Below, in pieces: positions 1 to 11,112 of a stretch of DNA of 64,000 bases. Source of the DNA: Capillidium heterosporum (taxonomy: Eukaryota; Entomophthoromycota; Entomophthoromycetes; Entomophthorales; Capillidiaceae); contig WBMQ01000014.1 of NCBI GenBank assembly GCA_016630905.1, positions 186,001 through 250,000 on the forward strand. The letters run 5' to 3'. Each line of letters starts with the position of its first letter. Position 1 is the first letter of the stretch. The position numbers were made by a program, and so were the translations under genes. The notes under the pieces were generated by a model. It saw only the letters and a list, made by a program, of their open reading frames with translations, was not told where the DNA came from and did no database searches.

Positions 1-1133
1 TCAATGTTTCCAATTTCAACTATTTTGATTAGTAACAAATAATAGAAGAAAGGCCTACTATTTTCAGCAGCTTTTTGAGTAACAGAGCTGGGAAATATAT
101 CTCTAACTTCTCGAAGACACTGCTTTATAGAAAGATGTAAAGTTGGATCCAAAAGGAAGGCCAAACAGTTGAAAGTACCGGTAAGGGCTTAAAATGTTAG
201 TTTAGTTATAGGTAGATATATTACCGGATCCAAGTGCAGACCAAGTATTCAGGAACGCAGTATCAAAGCCACCAATGTTGCATATGCTTTTCACAACGAA
301 TCCACTAAGGCAGATGAAGCAAACTAGAGGATAAAAAGATCTATGATAATTAGTGACATTCAAAATAAAATATATACATTCTAAGTATAAGCTTCTTAAT
401 AAATTTATGCTGCAAGGATGCGGTGGCTTCGAAATTTCCTTCTGAAAATTCGCTTACATCAGTAAGAGCACCAACATTCTTCTGTAACTTGAAAATGACA
501 AGAAGAGCTATGAAAAAGCAGTAGGTCATTGTGAAAAGCATAACAAGGACCACGAGGAAAAAATTTAGGAGTTTGGATTCAGGGTGCGAATAGTTAATAT
601 AGCAAAGGTTATCCTTGTTTCTCCCAAAGAAACCCGATGCTACAAACATTAGTAAAGAATAGCACACAACCTACCATAAAGTGGAACTGACATTAAAAGC
701 GAAAGAGCTAACGAAGTGCTCCAGTAATAGTTCTCCCACTTAGATCTAAAGGATATATTCTGCAAGTATACTAGCTGAAGGTTGAGGGCAATGGAAATAT
801 TCAAAAAGCAATAAATGATCCGGCCAAAAAATAAGTAAAAGCCAATGAAGGTACAAGTGGACCCTTCTGGAACAACATAGTAGTAATTGAGAATGAGATG
901 ATTAGCAAAATCTACAAAAGATATTCCAGCTTGGAGGCGCAAAGTGATCCGGTTTACCAGGCTTCTGTTGTGAAGAACTATAATAATCAGCATGGGTTGT
1001 ATAAAAATACATTACATAGGAGACTCATCAGGATGAGAGGCACCAAAGATAACGCAATACTAACGTACTTTGAAACTTGGATAAGAGTTGAAAATCCATA
1101 TACTAGGCCGGCAGTTTGTGGTGATGCAGACAT
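1..1133 (-). CDS. Seven-transmembrane G-protein-coupled receptor, fungal type (3' end cut by window edge)
   Basis: Predicted plasma-membrane receptor signalling through heterotrimeric G protein; ligand unknown. I trace five exons on the minus strand: 1016-1133, 675-977, 378-639, 225-340 and <1-187. The introns are 35-38 bases and all joins keep frame; one intron carries a TACTAAT branch point. The ATG at 1133 starts a first hydrophobic segment. Exon 2 has the fungal receptor pattern: RSLVNRITLRLQAG after helix 1, then a helix with ALNLQLVYLQ, then ENYYW leading into the next helix. Exon 3 holds NLCYINY and a long hydrophobic helix followed by a cytoplasmic loop. Exons 4-5 give FYPLVCFICL and GTFNCLAFLLDPTL, the helix 6 and helix 7 signatures, and then a basic tail open to the window edge. 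Family membership is strong; the subfamily is not assigned. Confidence 0.85.
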
Positions 1134-1275
1134 TTTAAACTTTAAAGAAACTTTAAATTAAGGTGTATTCATTATATTTATAGTATTTGGACAATGGATT
1201 TTAAATAGATAAGTCGTATCCATCCCCAAGAATTGTTGGCTTCTGGATATAAGAATAAGTTAAATAGTAAAATTG

Positions 1276-1631
1276 CTACCGAAAGAAGCCAAATTTCTTT
1301 ATTTCTATCCGAAATGCTGCATATTCAAAGGAGCATATGTTCCTATATATTTTATATCTCATAGAAGGAACAGTGCTTTCGAGTGAAAAGCACCAATCGG
1401 GAAAATATATGAATTCACAAGTGGAACATGATCGGTCCAGTGGTTGGATGCCTTGAGCTTTGTAATTTTGGATAGATTTAAAGTACAATAAGTCCATATA
1501 TAGTACAAAGGCAAGCCACACAAGCTTTTAGTGAAGCATATAATAAGAAAGGCCATCGAGTATAGAAAGTATGAGTTATGGAAATGTTTATTTGATATAT
1601 TATTATAATCGAAATGAACGCTGCAAGTCAA
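1276..1631 (-). pseudogene. Decayed piece of a second seven-transmembrane receptor
   Basis: Just upstream of the intact receptor gene, the minus strand holds a short open stretch with hydrophobic segments. It resembles only the C-terminal half of that receptor: a helix followed by a basic loop, then IGAFHSKALFLL, which matches the intact copy's helix 7 (GTFNCLAFLLDP). A stop follows directly and no start or earlier helices are visible. I read it as a truncated tandem duplicate. The match is short, so this is a moderate call. Confidence 0.4.
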
Positions 1632-1633
1632 CT

Positions 1634-1991
1634 ATATTGTTCTAAAAATTTTACCAATTTTTTGCATTTGAACTTATGAAAGTACATTAAGTATATAAGA
1701 ATAGCATACTAAATGATTTTTCTAGATTACTTCTGACCTAGGAATATTTATTCTAGAAATATATTCACTTTATAGCTGAAATTATTGTCCGTGAAGCTAT
1801 CTAAAGTTTACTGTATACTGGTGGATCGAAATTTGAAAGGTGTACAATTTTTGAAGTGTAGGTTGACTTGACTGCTCCTATAAGTTTCAATAAAAATATA
1901 TCTTGGTGGATTTTTACTATCGATAAAGAAAATTTATGTGTAAAAGTGTGAAAATAGTGATAAAGCATTGTATTCATTAAATGATGAACGG
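1634..1991. other. Intergenic, AT-rich, nothing recognised
   Basis: No coding pattern, RNA gene or repeat seen between the receptor relic and the I78 cluster. Confidence 0.4.
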
Positions 1992-2440
1992 CTAACCATA
2001 AATTAACTCGACAATATCAGTGCATTTATCCAAGTAAATTCTAAGCCTATTTTTATCAAAGCTGAGAGTAGTTACTGAGTCGGAGGATAATATAATAAAA
2101 TCATCGATACCAAAGTCGGAATAGTATATCTACATAAAGTATCACTAACATTATAAGTAAACTTATCAAACTGAGATCTTGAACTCTAAGGGCTTCGTCT
2201 TCAACGTAAATTCTCTCTACAAACTTATAGCTCAAGTTTTCTAATGTTTTTCTCTACTGTCGGAGATTCCATTACCTTTAGTTGTACATTTTCCGGAATT
2301 AGCTTTAGTTACGCCCTTTGTATCCCTAGCTTCCAATTTGCTAGTTAATATCGACGTGGTATTGACAGTTGGAAGCATATCAATGGTAGGTTGAGCCATC
2401 ATAGCATTCGAGGTCAAAGCTAAGGTTAAAAGTATCAAAG
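1992..2440 (-). pseudogene. Degenerate member of the secreted I78-type inhibitor family
   Basis: This is the third member of the local I78 family and appears broken. The body exon begins with a hydrophobic stretch (LLTLALTSNAMMAQP) and KLEARDTKG, matching KLKARDIKD in the next gene. The paralogous SYKFVERIYVEDEALRVQD stretch continues in a different frame. The 3' exon is intact in form: it starts IYYSDF and ends LRIYLDKCTDIVELIYG before TAG at 1992, parallel to the inhibitor domain of its neighbours. No ATG exon for the signal peptide is found in the expected place, and the splice donor before the last exon does not match its paralogues. I infer a pseudogene or a strongly diverged copy. Confidence 0.6.
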
Positions 2441-2924
2441 ATCATTAATCGAGTTGATGCTTTAATTAGTTATGGATAGAATTGAATGAAATATTTATTT
2501 ATATACTTTTATTTTCAGTTGATAGCTTTGCAGTCTATATTTATAGCTGCTTCTTTTTATCGTTTTGCTATATGATTTGATAGTAAACTTAGGTAGACTG
2601 TAGATCCTTACCAACTCTATATATCTCCTACTGATAAGTGCCCAGCATTTTACAAATATCCCAAATTTAGCTATTGCACAGTTTGGTTCCTCTAGCTTTG
2701 ATGAAGCCATTGCCTTGCATCCCTTTCTAATTTGGATTACCGAAAGCTAAGCGAATTTAATTCATAAACTTGAGCAATTTCTATAGGAATACAGGTCATT
2801 AAATTCTTTACAAGCTCCAATGAAATCCTTTTCGATGGATGTATACTATCAAAAGCGACAAATTCAACCACAATGAACAGAATAACGATACAAATAGCAT
2901 TCTATTTATTTTATAATGGCCATT
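2441..2924. other. Intergenic between I78 family members
   Basis: AT-rich. A short minus-strand open frame (2495-2710) has no ATG start and no match to the family, so I do not call a gene here. Confidence 0.35.
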
Positions 2925-3518
2925 CTAACCATATGTCAATTTGATAATCTTGTATGTCTCGTCCAAGTAAACGTTAAGTCGATCCTTGACAAGGTCGTCG
3001 GTGACAGCTGAGTTTGACTTAATAATTCGATGCTTCTTGGCAAAATTGAAATCAGAGTCGTAAATCTATATAAGCTATGTTAATAAAATGTAATGAACGA
3101 CCTACCTTCGTAGCATCTTTAATTTTCAAACTTTCATTGAAACTGAAGATTTTACCCAAAAACTTTGTATTCAGATATTCAATAGCTAGATCCCTGTCGT
3201 TAAAAATGGAGCTATTCTTATCTTTGTTTATATCTTTACTGTTGATATTATCTTTATGGATTGATGGATTTGACAAAAGTTTCGGATGTGGTTTCCAACA
3301 TGGACAGAAAATGTTGTAGCTAAGCTCATTCGTGTCTTTGATATCCCGTGCTTTTAATTTGTTATCTAAAAGGGGCATCGCATCTAGGTATGGACACATG
3401 CAGAATGCAGGTCGAGCTGCTACTTGACTTATAGCCAACAGTAAGAATATATAAACCTATAATTAGAATTAGAAATAAATGATAAAAGGTAAATTACAAG
3501 TACGATATAACGAAGCAT
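2925..3518 (-). CDS. Small secreted protein with C-terminal I78-type proteinase inhibitor domain (copy A)
   Basis: Three exons: 3498-3518, 3106-3456 and 2925-3065, giving 170 residues. The first 21-base exon encodes MLRYIVL. The intron (41 bases) splits the signal peptide, which continues VYIFLLLAISQVAA. A region of about 90 residues follows, with several Cys (AFCMCPYL, IFCPCW) and many charged residues. The last exon (IYDSDFNFAKKHRIIK through DRLNVYLDETYKIIKLTYG) matches the I78 inhibitor pattern: a basic RII segment, then VT, DRLN and a terminal strand ending in Gly. I78 proteins elsewhere inhibit serine proteases. The secreted location is inferred from the signal peptide. The TMD of the usual VTMD motif is changed here (VTDD), so activity is uncertain. 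Intron positions and phases equal those of copy B. Confidence 0.8.
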
Positions 3519-4016
3519 GTTATTTTATAAATTTGTACTTGTTGTCTATTTATAATATTTTTATATCGCTTTAATGTAAGTATCGTGTCTTATTTCAATA
3601 GCAGATCTTTTGTCAATGTTTGATTGTATTCAACTTCTAAACTTGTATTTATGGATATCATTCCACTTGCAGGACATTTCCCCGTACAAATACTACTATT
3701 GACAAAACTATGCCTACACTTTGAAACTTTGCTGCTCACATTTCTTTTGAATTTTGCATAACAAAGGGCCTATCTTTTGGACACTTGAAGGTGCTTATTA
3801 CTGTCAGATTTAAAATTAAAGTTAGTACTAAAACCAAATAGATTTAGTTCATTAGTTTGAGCAATTTTTTATAACTGTTGGTAATTTTGATATTTACCTG
3901 TATAAAATTTTTTCAACCTGACTTTTATATAGGTTCTATTTAAATTACTAAATTTATGCATAGTAAATTAAATAGTAAAGGCAAAGATATTCTATTTATT
4001 CTATGTAATGGATCTT
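3519..4016. other. Intergenic between I78 copies A and B
   Basis: AT-rich. I see no further intact family member. A Cys-bearing minus-strand stretch near 3640-3780 could be a relic, but it is too weak to call. Confidence 0.35.
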
Positions 4017-4571
4017 TTAACCATAAGTCAACCCGACAATGTTCTGAGCCTCGTCCAAGTGGACGTTCAATCTATCAGCAATATAATCCATAGTAACGGC
4101 AGTATGGGGTTTAATAATTCTATGCCGCTTGGCAAAGCTAAAGTCGGAGTCATAAACCTACATAATTTTCATTAATATTGGTATACGAAATATTTTACCT
4201 TTTCATCATTCTTAGTTTTTGAAGCTTCGTCGAAACTAAAGGACTTATTCAAAAACTTCTTTTTCAAGTCATCTATATCTTTACCCTGGCTGGGGACGGC
4301 ATCATCAACGGGCTCAATGGAATCTAAGACTTGTCTCGAATTGTAACATAAATATGGGCAATATATGTTAGTATTGAGTTCAGCTTCATCTCTTTGATTT
4401 TTTGCCTCCAACTTGTTAGCAAGCACTGGCATGGGTCGCATGATGGGACAGTGGCAGAATATAGGACGAATCATAATAGAACTTGTCTTTGACAGTAAAT
4501 ATAAGTATATCTAAAGGTATAATTAGAAAATTGGATATAAGATAGGTTACAAATGCAATGAGATAAAGCAT
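4017..4571 (-). CDS. Small secreted protein with C-terminal I78-type proteinase inhibitor domain (copy B)
   Basis: Three exons: 4551-4571, 4199-4510 and 4017-4157, giving 157 residues. MLYLIAF is encoded alone by the first 21-base exon. After a 40-base intron the signal peptide continues IYLYLLSKTS. The middle region carries FCHCPIMRPMPVLANKLEAK and IYCPYLC. The last exon has HRIIKPHTAVTMDYIADRLN followed by VHLDEAQNIVGLTYG and TAA. This is the best I78 match of the group, with the VTMD-DRLNVHLDE core intact. The family inhibits subtilisin-like and chymotrypsin-like proteases; here I infer an extracellular inhibitor. The Cys-containing N-terminal extension of about 90 residues is not part of the usual short I78 domain and may form a separate module. 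A decayed copy lies on the plus strand at about 10,490. Confidence 0.85.
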
Positions 4572-6099
4572 ATTGGCTATAAATTTTATTTCAAGTGAAT
4601 AGTTCAATCATTTAAATTTATAGTAGTCTGCTATATCGCTTAAATATAGGTTTTGTATCAATAGTATATCATCCTTAGATATTCGATCATATACGGCTTT
4701 CATCTTTTTACACGGATACTAACCCACTTGTAGTTAGCTACTCCATATAGCATTCTTGCTAAAGTCAAAGATTTGCATTTTAATATTGAAACGTAGGATG
4801 GGCCGATTGACCGTCAAGCTGTAGAATCAAATTTATATGTAGGAAGTTTAGGTTGGCTTTGAAATATCTGTCTCACTGGTAGTTTTGAAATGCTTGCGAA
4901 AGTACAAGCTATATTTTATAAACTGTGTATTTAACATACCTGTCACTTTCCTTTAACTTCAATAAAGCTATAAATACATCTGTAAACTCTATATAACCCT
5001 GATCGAAAACCATTTGCTCGTAGCTCAAATTTTCTTTTGTAAGTATAGGTGGTCAGTTTCTGATCAGAATACTATCATAGGACTGAAAGTTTCTTTTGTT
5101 ATAGAATGACGTAGCTGTAATAATATTGTAATGTTTTAAATTAAATATCTGATATCTAATAAAGACCATAAAGGTCTCATACAAGTAATCCTGAAAATAA
5201 TCGATAACATTATATAGAGATTGAAATTGAAGTGTAGGCCAGATATAAACTACTGATACTATATAAAAACTCAGACTATTTATAATGGGACCTTGATAAC
5301 ATATATGTAATGACTATATCTACTTTATCAGATAGTAACAATCACCATACCATCCAAGATACAGTTGAAGCCAGCTACAGGACCTTGAGAATTTGATTTT
5401 GGATCCTTTTATTTAGAATATTCAATGGGCTTTATCTAGTCGACCATACATCTTTAGGACCTGCTATCTATAATTGGATTGATAAACAGATGTCTAAGTT
5501 AAAGATAGTGCTTAATGTTGGTCGATATTTTGATGCAAATGTAATTTCTATACTGGGCGCTAGTCCGTAAATCCTATATGCACAATAATACCTAATATAG
5601 CAATTTCATCTACTAACAAGTTATCCTTCGAGAGTGCATCCCAAACTTTCCAAAAAATACCGTTTACCTTTTGAAAAGTTTGGATATTAGGTAGTTTTGG
5701 ATGTCTGTTGATGTTTTCTAGACTGGAATATATCAAGGATTTATGACTTTGAAGCGACAGCCAATAAATTGGAGATGATTTACCCGAAATACCACACAGA
5801 CCCTTCAATCTACCAGCTATGTACTCGTTTACGATAGGCAAATAGTGGTAATTGAATTTTATAATAAACTAAAAGCCACTGTTCAAAATAAATTGGGTGG
5901 TAGCTGCATCCCTATGAGCACAGTTTAGGAGATCTATAGAATAGTGTGGTGGGAAGGACTAGTGCCAAAAGCAGTAAATATAGGAATATTCTGAACGTAT
6001 CATAGATCCTAGGTGAGGGCTGGCTTACTTCATTTACTATAAATAAGAAGGAGGGCGCATTGAATATCAAACTTTTAAAGTTACAAAGTTAATCCAAGC
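4572..6099. other. Intergenic; one unassigned minus-strand open frame at 5560-5841
   Basis: Mostly AT-rich with no clear gene. The open frame at 5560-5841 (93 codons, begins with TTG rather than ATG) has normal-looking composition, with LPNIQTFQKVNGIFWKVWDAL in its middle. I cannot place it in a family or find flanking exons. It may be a relic. Confidence 0.3.
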
Positions 6100-7662
6100 A
6101 TGGAAACTATCCAAACTGTAGTATCAATAGGCATAATCGTCTTACTAAGCTTAATAGTGTACAGATTGATGCCATCAAAAAACCTATGGTCAATACCGAC
6201 AGTGCCAATAATCCCCAATTTAGTGGCCGTTTTAAAAGGGATGCCTAGTAACCAACGTATTGAAAAGTATGTTGCTCCACTGTTGTATAAACATGGTGTA
6301 GCTAAGGTATTCTTATCTTGTTTTAACTATACTAATTATTGCTAGATGTGGCTAGGAGGTTGGGTTGTACTTATTGAAGACGATGATACAATGAAGGATA
6401 TATTAGCCAAATCTAATATATATCCCAAGGACTCCTTTGTAAAAAAGAACCCCCACGGCCTCATTACCAAACTACTTGGTAGTAATATCGTCTTTACCAG
6501 CGGCGACGAGTGGAAGAAGCATCGTAAAGTTGTTAACCCAGCTTTCCATCGAAAATGGTCGTCCATTCTCATCAATGAATGTGTAGATAAGATGATCGAA
6601 GCTATTGATAGAACGGGAGGGAGTTCGAATGTAGAGCCTATATTTAAGAATATGGCTTTAGATGGGTTGAGCAAGGTTTTGTTCGATGTTGACTTCAAGG
6701 CAAGTGAAGACCCAGAAGGACCTTTAACCAGCCTGTATACCCGATCCATGGAATCAGCCTTTTCAGCTCTTTTCAACATATTTCCTATATTGGAATTTCT
6801 ACCCATACCTTCTAGGAGACAAAGTTGGAAGGATGTCAAAGATTTCCGTGATTTGCTATATAAAGTCATGTTAGATAAGAGGAAGGAGCTGGCTGAGAAA
6901 AATGTTAGCGAGAATAAAGACGTCGAAGAGGACCTGCTGATGATGATCATCAAGGCAGCCGACACCTTGGATGAAAATGGCAACTCAATTTTAACAACCA
7001 AAGAGTTGATTGACAACGCTGTCGTAATGTTTGCCGCCGGCCATGACACCACTTCCAACACTCTAGCATACATCATATTTTACCTGGCTACTAATCTGGA
7101 TATCCAAGACAAAGTACGTAAGGAGATCCTACAATACATCGATTCCGATAACAAGTGTCCTACCGAAGAGCAGTGTAAAGAAATGGTGTACCTGCTAGCT
7201 GTCATCTACGAATCCATGCGTATAAACCCCACTATCCAGCGCATCCCCCGTATACCGTCCGAATCAGTTGAACTTAAGGGTGGTTATCAACTTTTTCCTA
7301 ATCAAAGTATATTCTGCCATCTGTACGCTTCCTTAAACAACTCAAAAAGGTGGGAAAATCCTAAAAAGTTCGACCCGGAACGATTCTTGACTATAGATCC
7401 AATTACCAACGAGATCGTACTCGATAAATCTAAATTCAAGTCTTGGTACCCATTTGGTGGAGGCTCTAGGTTGTGTGTAGGTTTGTCATTCTCTCTGCTG
7501 GAGCAAAAGTTGGTCTTAATCGCTATATTGAGGAGATACAAGGTTAGCCTTCCAAAAGATAGCCCACATTTTGATGATGAGACCGGCAAGCCAAGAGTAA
7601 TCTCCAACTCCTTCGGGTTTTCCCATCCTAAGGATTTGGTCGTTAACTTCGAAAGGTTATAA
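6100..7662 (+). CDS. Cytochrome P450 monooxygenase
   Basis: Heme-thiolate monooxygenase, likely ER-anchored by its N-terminal hydrophobic helix (SIGIIVLLSLIVY). Two exons, 6100-6306 and 6346-7662, joined across a 39-base intron with a TACTAAT branch point, give 507 residues, a normal P450 length. Signatures are present: the I-helix oxygen-binding motif AAGHDTT (about residue 297), the K-helix ExxR as YESMR, a PERF-type motif (FDPERF) and the heme loop PFGGGSRLCVG with the ligand Cys near residue 445. The substrate cannot be told from sequence; overall it looks CYP4/CYP5-like. A decayed relative lies on the opposite strand at 11.1-12.4 kb. Confidence 0.93.
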
Positions 7663-8611
7663 AGTAAGTATATCGTCTTAAATAATTTATCCGAGATAAA
7701 TAACACCCGTATATACATACCCTACTTATAAAATTATATTTTTTACTATCTACACATTCACTCAGTGTATTAATTATTATAAACAGTGGTAAAAAGCACT
7801 AGCTCACATTTGACTTTACTGAGTCTCTCTATTAATCGTTTACTGTAAACTCTCGCTATTAATCTAATAAAGCACATAGCCTCAACTTACAACAGGATGT
7901 CATATAGGTTAAAGTTAGTGTTTGATTTGGATTCGAATGTCGATAGCCCTACTTTATTTGAAAGGTTGCTACTTTAAGTTTAAGCATCGCTACAAAAATG
8001 GAAAAGTTCAGTACTTTTTAACTTCATTCTATCGATAAAATTTAGCTATATCAATATACTGACTCAGCTGATGGAAGTATATATATTATTAAAGACCTTT
8101 AGTGTCTTGATTTGATCAGTATTGATTTAATTACTTACATTTGATATATTAAGATATTAATTTAGGTTTGGAAATTGAGTAAATTGCCCATTAGAGTAAA
8201 ATAGCATTTAAAATTAAAGCCTTCTCAATCTCTGAGATTGTAACGCAAGCTGAACAAGGTATAAAAAGACGTATGGTGTAGCGTACCAGCCGCAAAAATA
8301 GTAGTATATATGGTTTGGATCTGCTAAAACTAATGTCAGCTACGCTACAAAGGCAAGGGAATCGACCAATGTAAAGGTGTGTACTGCTCTACCATTAAAT
8401 TTTAATACCTTTTTACTTGGTACTTTACTCTTAACTTTTAGTTTAGCAAATCATCCATTCAAGCCAATCTCAGCCGTACCAATGTGGATATTACTTAGAC
8501 CTATCCTCAAAGTAGCTATAACAAAGGTTTTGTAGAGAACCAAACACTCTCAAAAAGAAAAAATTAATTAATTTATTAATTAGCTATATATGTACCAAAT
8601 AGTATGCCCAC
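7663..8611. other. Intergenic, nothing recognised
   Basis: AT-rich spacer between the 3' ends of the convergent P450 and GH17 genes. No RNA gene or coding pattern seen. Confidence 0.4.
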
Positions 8612-9559
8612 CTAACATGTCAATCTATCCAAGCCGAACTTCAAGTTGCGATCTTTATCAAATATCCCAAAGTGGCGTTCGACATCCCCAAACCTATTGA
8701 AGTCTTTCCACACTGAATCGAAAGCTTCAAACAGATAGTACCCCACCCCCTCCTTCTTGGCTTTGCACACAAATTGGTTGAGGTAGTTGAGTTGATACTT
8801 CAAACTGGCATCCCCCGTATCCTTCAGAACTTTGTTGGTTTGAGAGGGCCAACCTGTCTCTGCTACCATCACCTTTTTGTTGTAGGAACCAAACTTTTTC
8901 TTTATACTTTCGATCTGTGAAAACACTTTGTTGATAGTTTGATAACTAGTTACCTCAGTAGATTGATCAAAGTAGGGATGCAAATTCAATCCAACTATGT
9001 CGCTGTTATTGACTAAATCTTTAGACCAGTAGGTAGGTACGTCGGTAGTAAAGACTTTGACTTTGTCGTAACCAAATGCGATGATGAGCTCCTTGACTAT
9101 GTTCAATTTGTCAATCAACTCGTCTTCCGTCATAGATTTGGTAAATAGCTCTTCGTTTCCAACGCATATACTATCCAGTAGATTGTTGCTCTTCAAGTAG
9201 CCGTCGTACTGCCTCAATGTTGACTTCAACTTGGAAAACTCTGATTGGAACTGGCCTTCACCTCTAATCCACATGCCAAACATCAAGCTGATACCCTTCT
9301 TCTCCAACCTTAAAGTCTTGAAGGCGTCGAGTACGAGACTTACTTGATCACAATCCATACCGTACAAATGGATGGATTTAGTAACTTTGGATAGGACGGT
9401 TAGATCTTTTAAGACGTGTGCGTAGGTCGGACAGCTTCCATCTTGGCGATAGGGTGAGTAGACTATACCTTCGATTTTGTTTTTGGGGGATAGGTCAACC
9501 AAATGGATTGCTAGCATTAGGTTTAGGAGGAGGGGCAGTAATATTAGGTGGATTAGCAT
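8612..9559 (-). CDS. Glycoside hydrolase family 17, secreted beta-1,3-glucanase/glucanosyltransferase (Bgl2-like)
   Basis: Single-exon gene of 315 residues, normal for a minimal GH17 enzyme. It acts on beta-1,3-glucan, probably in its own cell wall. The N-terminus is a hydrophobic signal peptide (residues about 1-18). The domain opens with GIVYSPYRQDGSCPTY, typical of fungal GH17. The two catalytic glutamates are visible: the acid/base in VGNEEL (about residue 136) and the nucleophile in VAETGWPS (about residue 224). LNLHPYFD lies between them. No Ser/Thr-rich linker or GPI-anchor signal follows the domain, so a soluble or wall-trapped enzyme is likely. Start chosen at the ATG giving the signal peptide. 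Confidence 0.93.
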   Translation of the reverse strand: MLIHLILLPLLLNLMLAIHLVDLSPKNKIEGIVYSPYRQDGSCPTYAHVLKDLTVLSKVTKSIHLYGMDCDQVSLVLDAFKTLRLEKKGISLMFGMWIRGEGQFQSEFSKLKSTLRQYDGYLKSNNLLDSICVGNEELFTKSMTEDELIDKLNIVKELIIAFGYDKVKVFTTDVPTYWSKDLVNNSDIVGLNLHPYFDQSTEVTSYQTINKVFSQIESIKKKFGSYNKKVMVAETGWPSQTNKVLKDTGDASLKYQLNYLNQFVCKAKKEGVGYYLFEAFDSVWKDFNRFGDVERHFGIFDKDRNLKFGLDRLTC

Positions 9560-10489
9560 AGTTGAAAGGTTGAAATTTTGATATCTGCTTGCTAAAAAAG
9601 TTCCTACCGCTCTGTTTTGTTATTCCATCACCCGTACAACCTTTGGAATCTGTGTTTCAAATTTTTTTATTAGGTCGAATTGAAACCAAGTGCAAGCAGC
9701 TTTACTGCAGTTTCAAACTGGATGTCGTTTAATAACTTTCGAAACGTCGATCCCTTACATATAAACAGATTTACAAGTGTATCAAAAATTTTCAACGGCC
9801 ATCTTGCCTTATTTGATTGGGATGAAAGCCTTAGATTGCTAGTTTCAAATTTCGAAAGAATTATAAATGAAACTTGGTATGCATTCAAAAGCAGTACACT
9901 TGAACTTATACTATTTGTCGCACATATTGCAAGTAGTTTATCGCACTATAGGAAACCTTATTTTACGATATAGCGGCAGCTTTTACTGTAAGTAGTTGGT
10001 ATTGAAACTGAAGAGATATCAACTATATTGGACTCACAGTTTAAAATATAGCCCTACTGCTATAAAAATTTTAAAACTACATGCAGTAGAAACATAGCAA
10101 GCCATTTTCCAAGCTTCCTATACCAAAATTTTGACTATATAACTTGATACCCAATAAACTTAGCTTTTACCTCAATCTTGAAATGTAAATCTCCATTTAC
10201 AGCAAAAAATGATATATGGTGTAACATTACAAATTATTGATATCTGTGAAAATAATTTAAAACCTCATACGATCAAGCATCAATAGATAATCTACTATTA
10301 GAGTAAAATTTATATTAAAGCGATATAACTATTCTACTATAATATAGACCATCCAAGTAGCAGTTGGGAGTAATCGCTTTGAAATAAATTTCTCGTCTCA
10401 TTATATTTATACTTGGCTTTATATCAAACCTTTATAACTCTTTCTAGGTATACCTAACTTTACTAGAGATCAGCTTAATAGTTATCCGA
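9560..10489. other. Intergenic; unassigned open frames near 9670-9973
   Basis: Both strands are open over about 220-290 bases near 9670-9973, but neither frame starts with ATG and neither matches a family I know. The rest is AT-rich with no features. Confidence 0.35.
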
Positions 10490-10710
10490 TTTGGGATTTG
10501 TTATTGCCCCACCATGTGACCTATGCCAATATTGGCCAACAAGTTGGAGGCGAGGGATTTAAAAGATGAAACTGAGCTTCACATCAACATACAGTGACCA
10601 TACATGTGCCCCTACCCACGACAAAATTTCAAATCCATTAAACTTGTCGACGATATTGTCCTTAGTAGCAAAGCTGAGGCTAAAGCGAACTTGGACAAGT
10701 TTTAGAACTT
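10490..10710 (+). pseudogene. Relic of an I78-family secreted protein gene
   Basis: The plus strand reads PMPILANKLEARDLKDETEL and then NIQ-stop-PYMCPYPRQNF. This is a close match to the middle exon of copy B (PMPVLANKLEAK ... NIYCPYLCYNSRQ), but it is interrupted by stop codons. No signal-peptide exon or intact inhibitor exon is visible beside it. It is in the opposite orientation to the live cluster and about 6 kb from it. Composition and matches indicate a dead duplicate. Confidence 0.75.
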
Positions 10711-11112
10711 ATCAAGTTGAATCATGGTTTTAAGACTCACTGTAGAATAAATAGAATATATCCAGAATTATAATTTAGGCCACCATATGTTAACTTGCCT
10801 TTCTCGATGATATATGCTTATTGTCAACCGCTATTTATATAAGTTAAAAATCCACTAATAATTTATCTAATATTTTAGAATAGACTAAAATTTTGCACTT
10901 TATTAGATATTTAGATAAGATGAGTGATTATAAGAGGTATGGAAGTTGCCTAGTTCCAAGCTAGCATTTTTTATCGATATAAATAATAAAGTGTAGTGAG
11001 TAAAATTTGATGATAATATCGTAAACAAACTTAACTTTACATGCAGCGTAAGTTAGATGGGTATAGGCTACTTCAGAAGGCTACCTAAAATAGCAAGCTC
11101 AAACTATGATTT

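Noticed and set aside
5560-5841. 93-codon minus-strand frame, possible F-box or LRR fragment
   Set aside because: No ATG start, no flanking exons found and no clear motif; listed only within the intergenic entry.
6342-7076. Long open frame on the minus strand opposite the P450
   Set aside because: Antisense shadow of a strongly supported P450 exon; composition is what the reverse strand of that gene gives.
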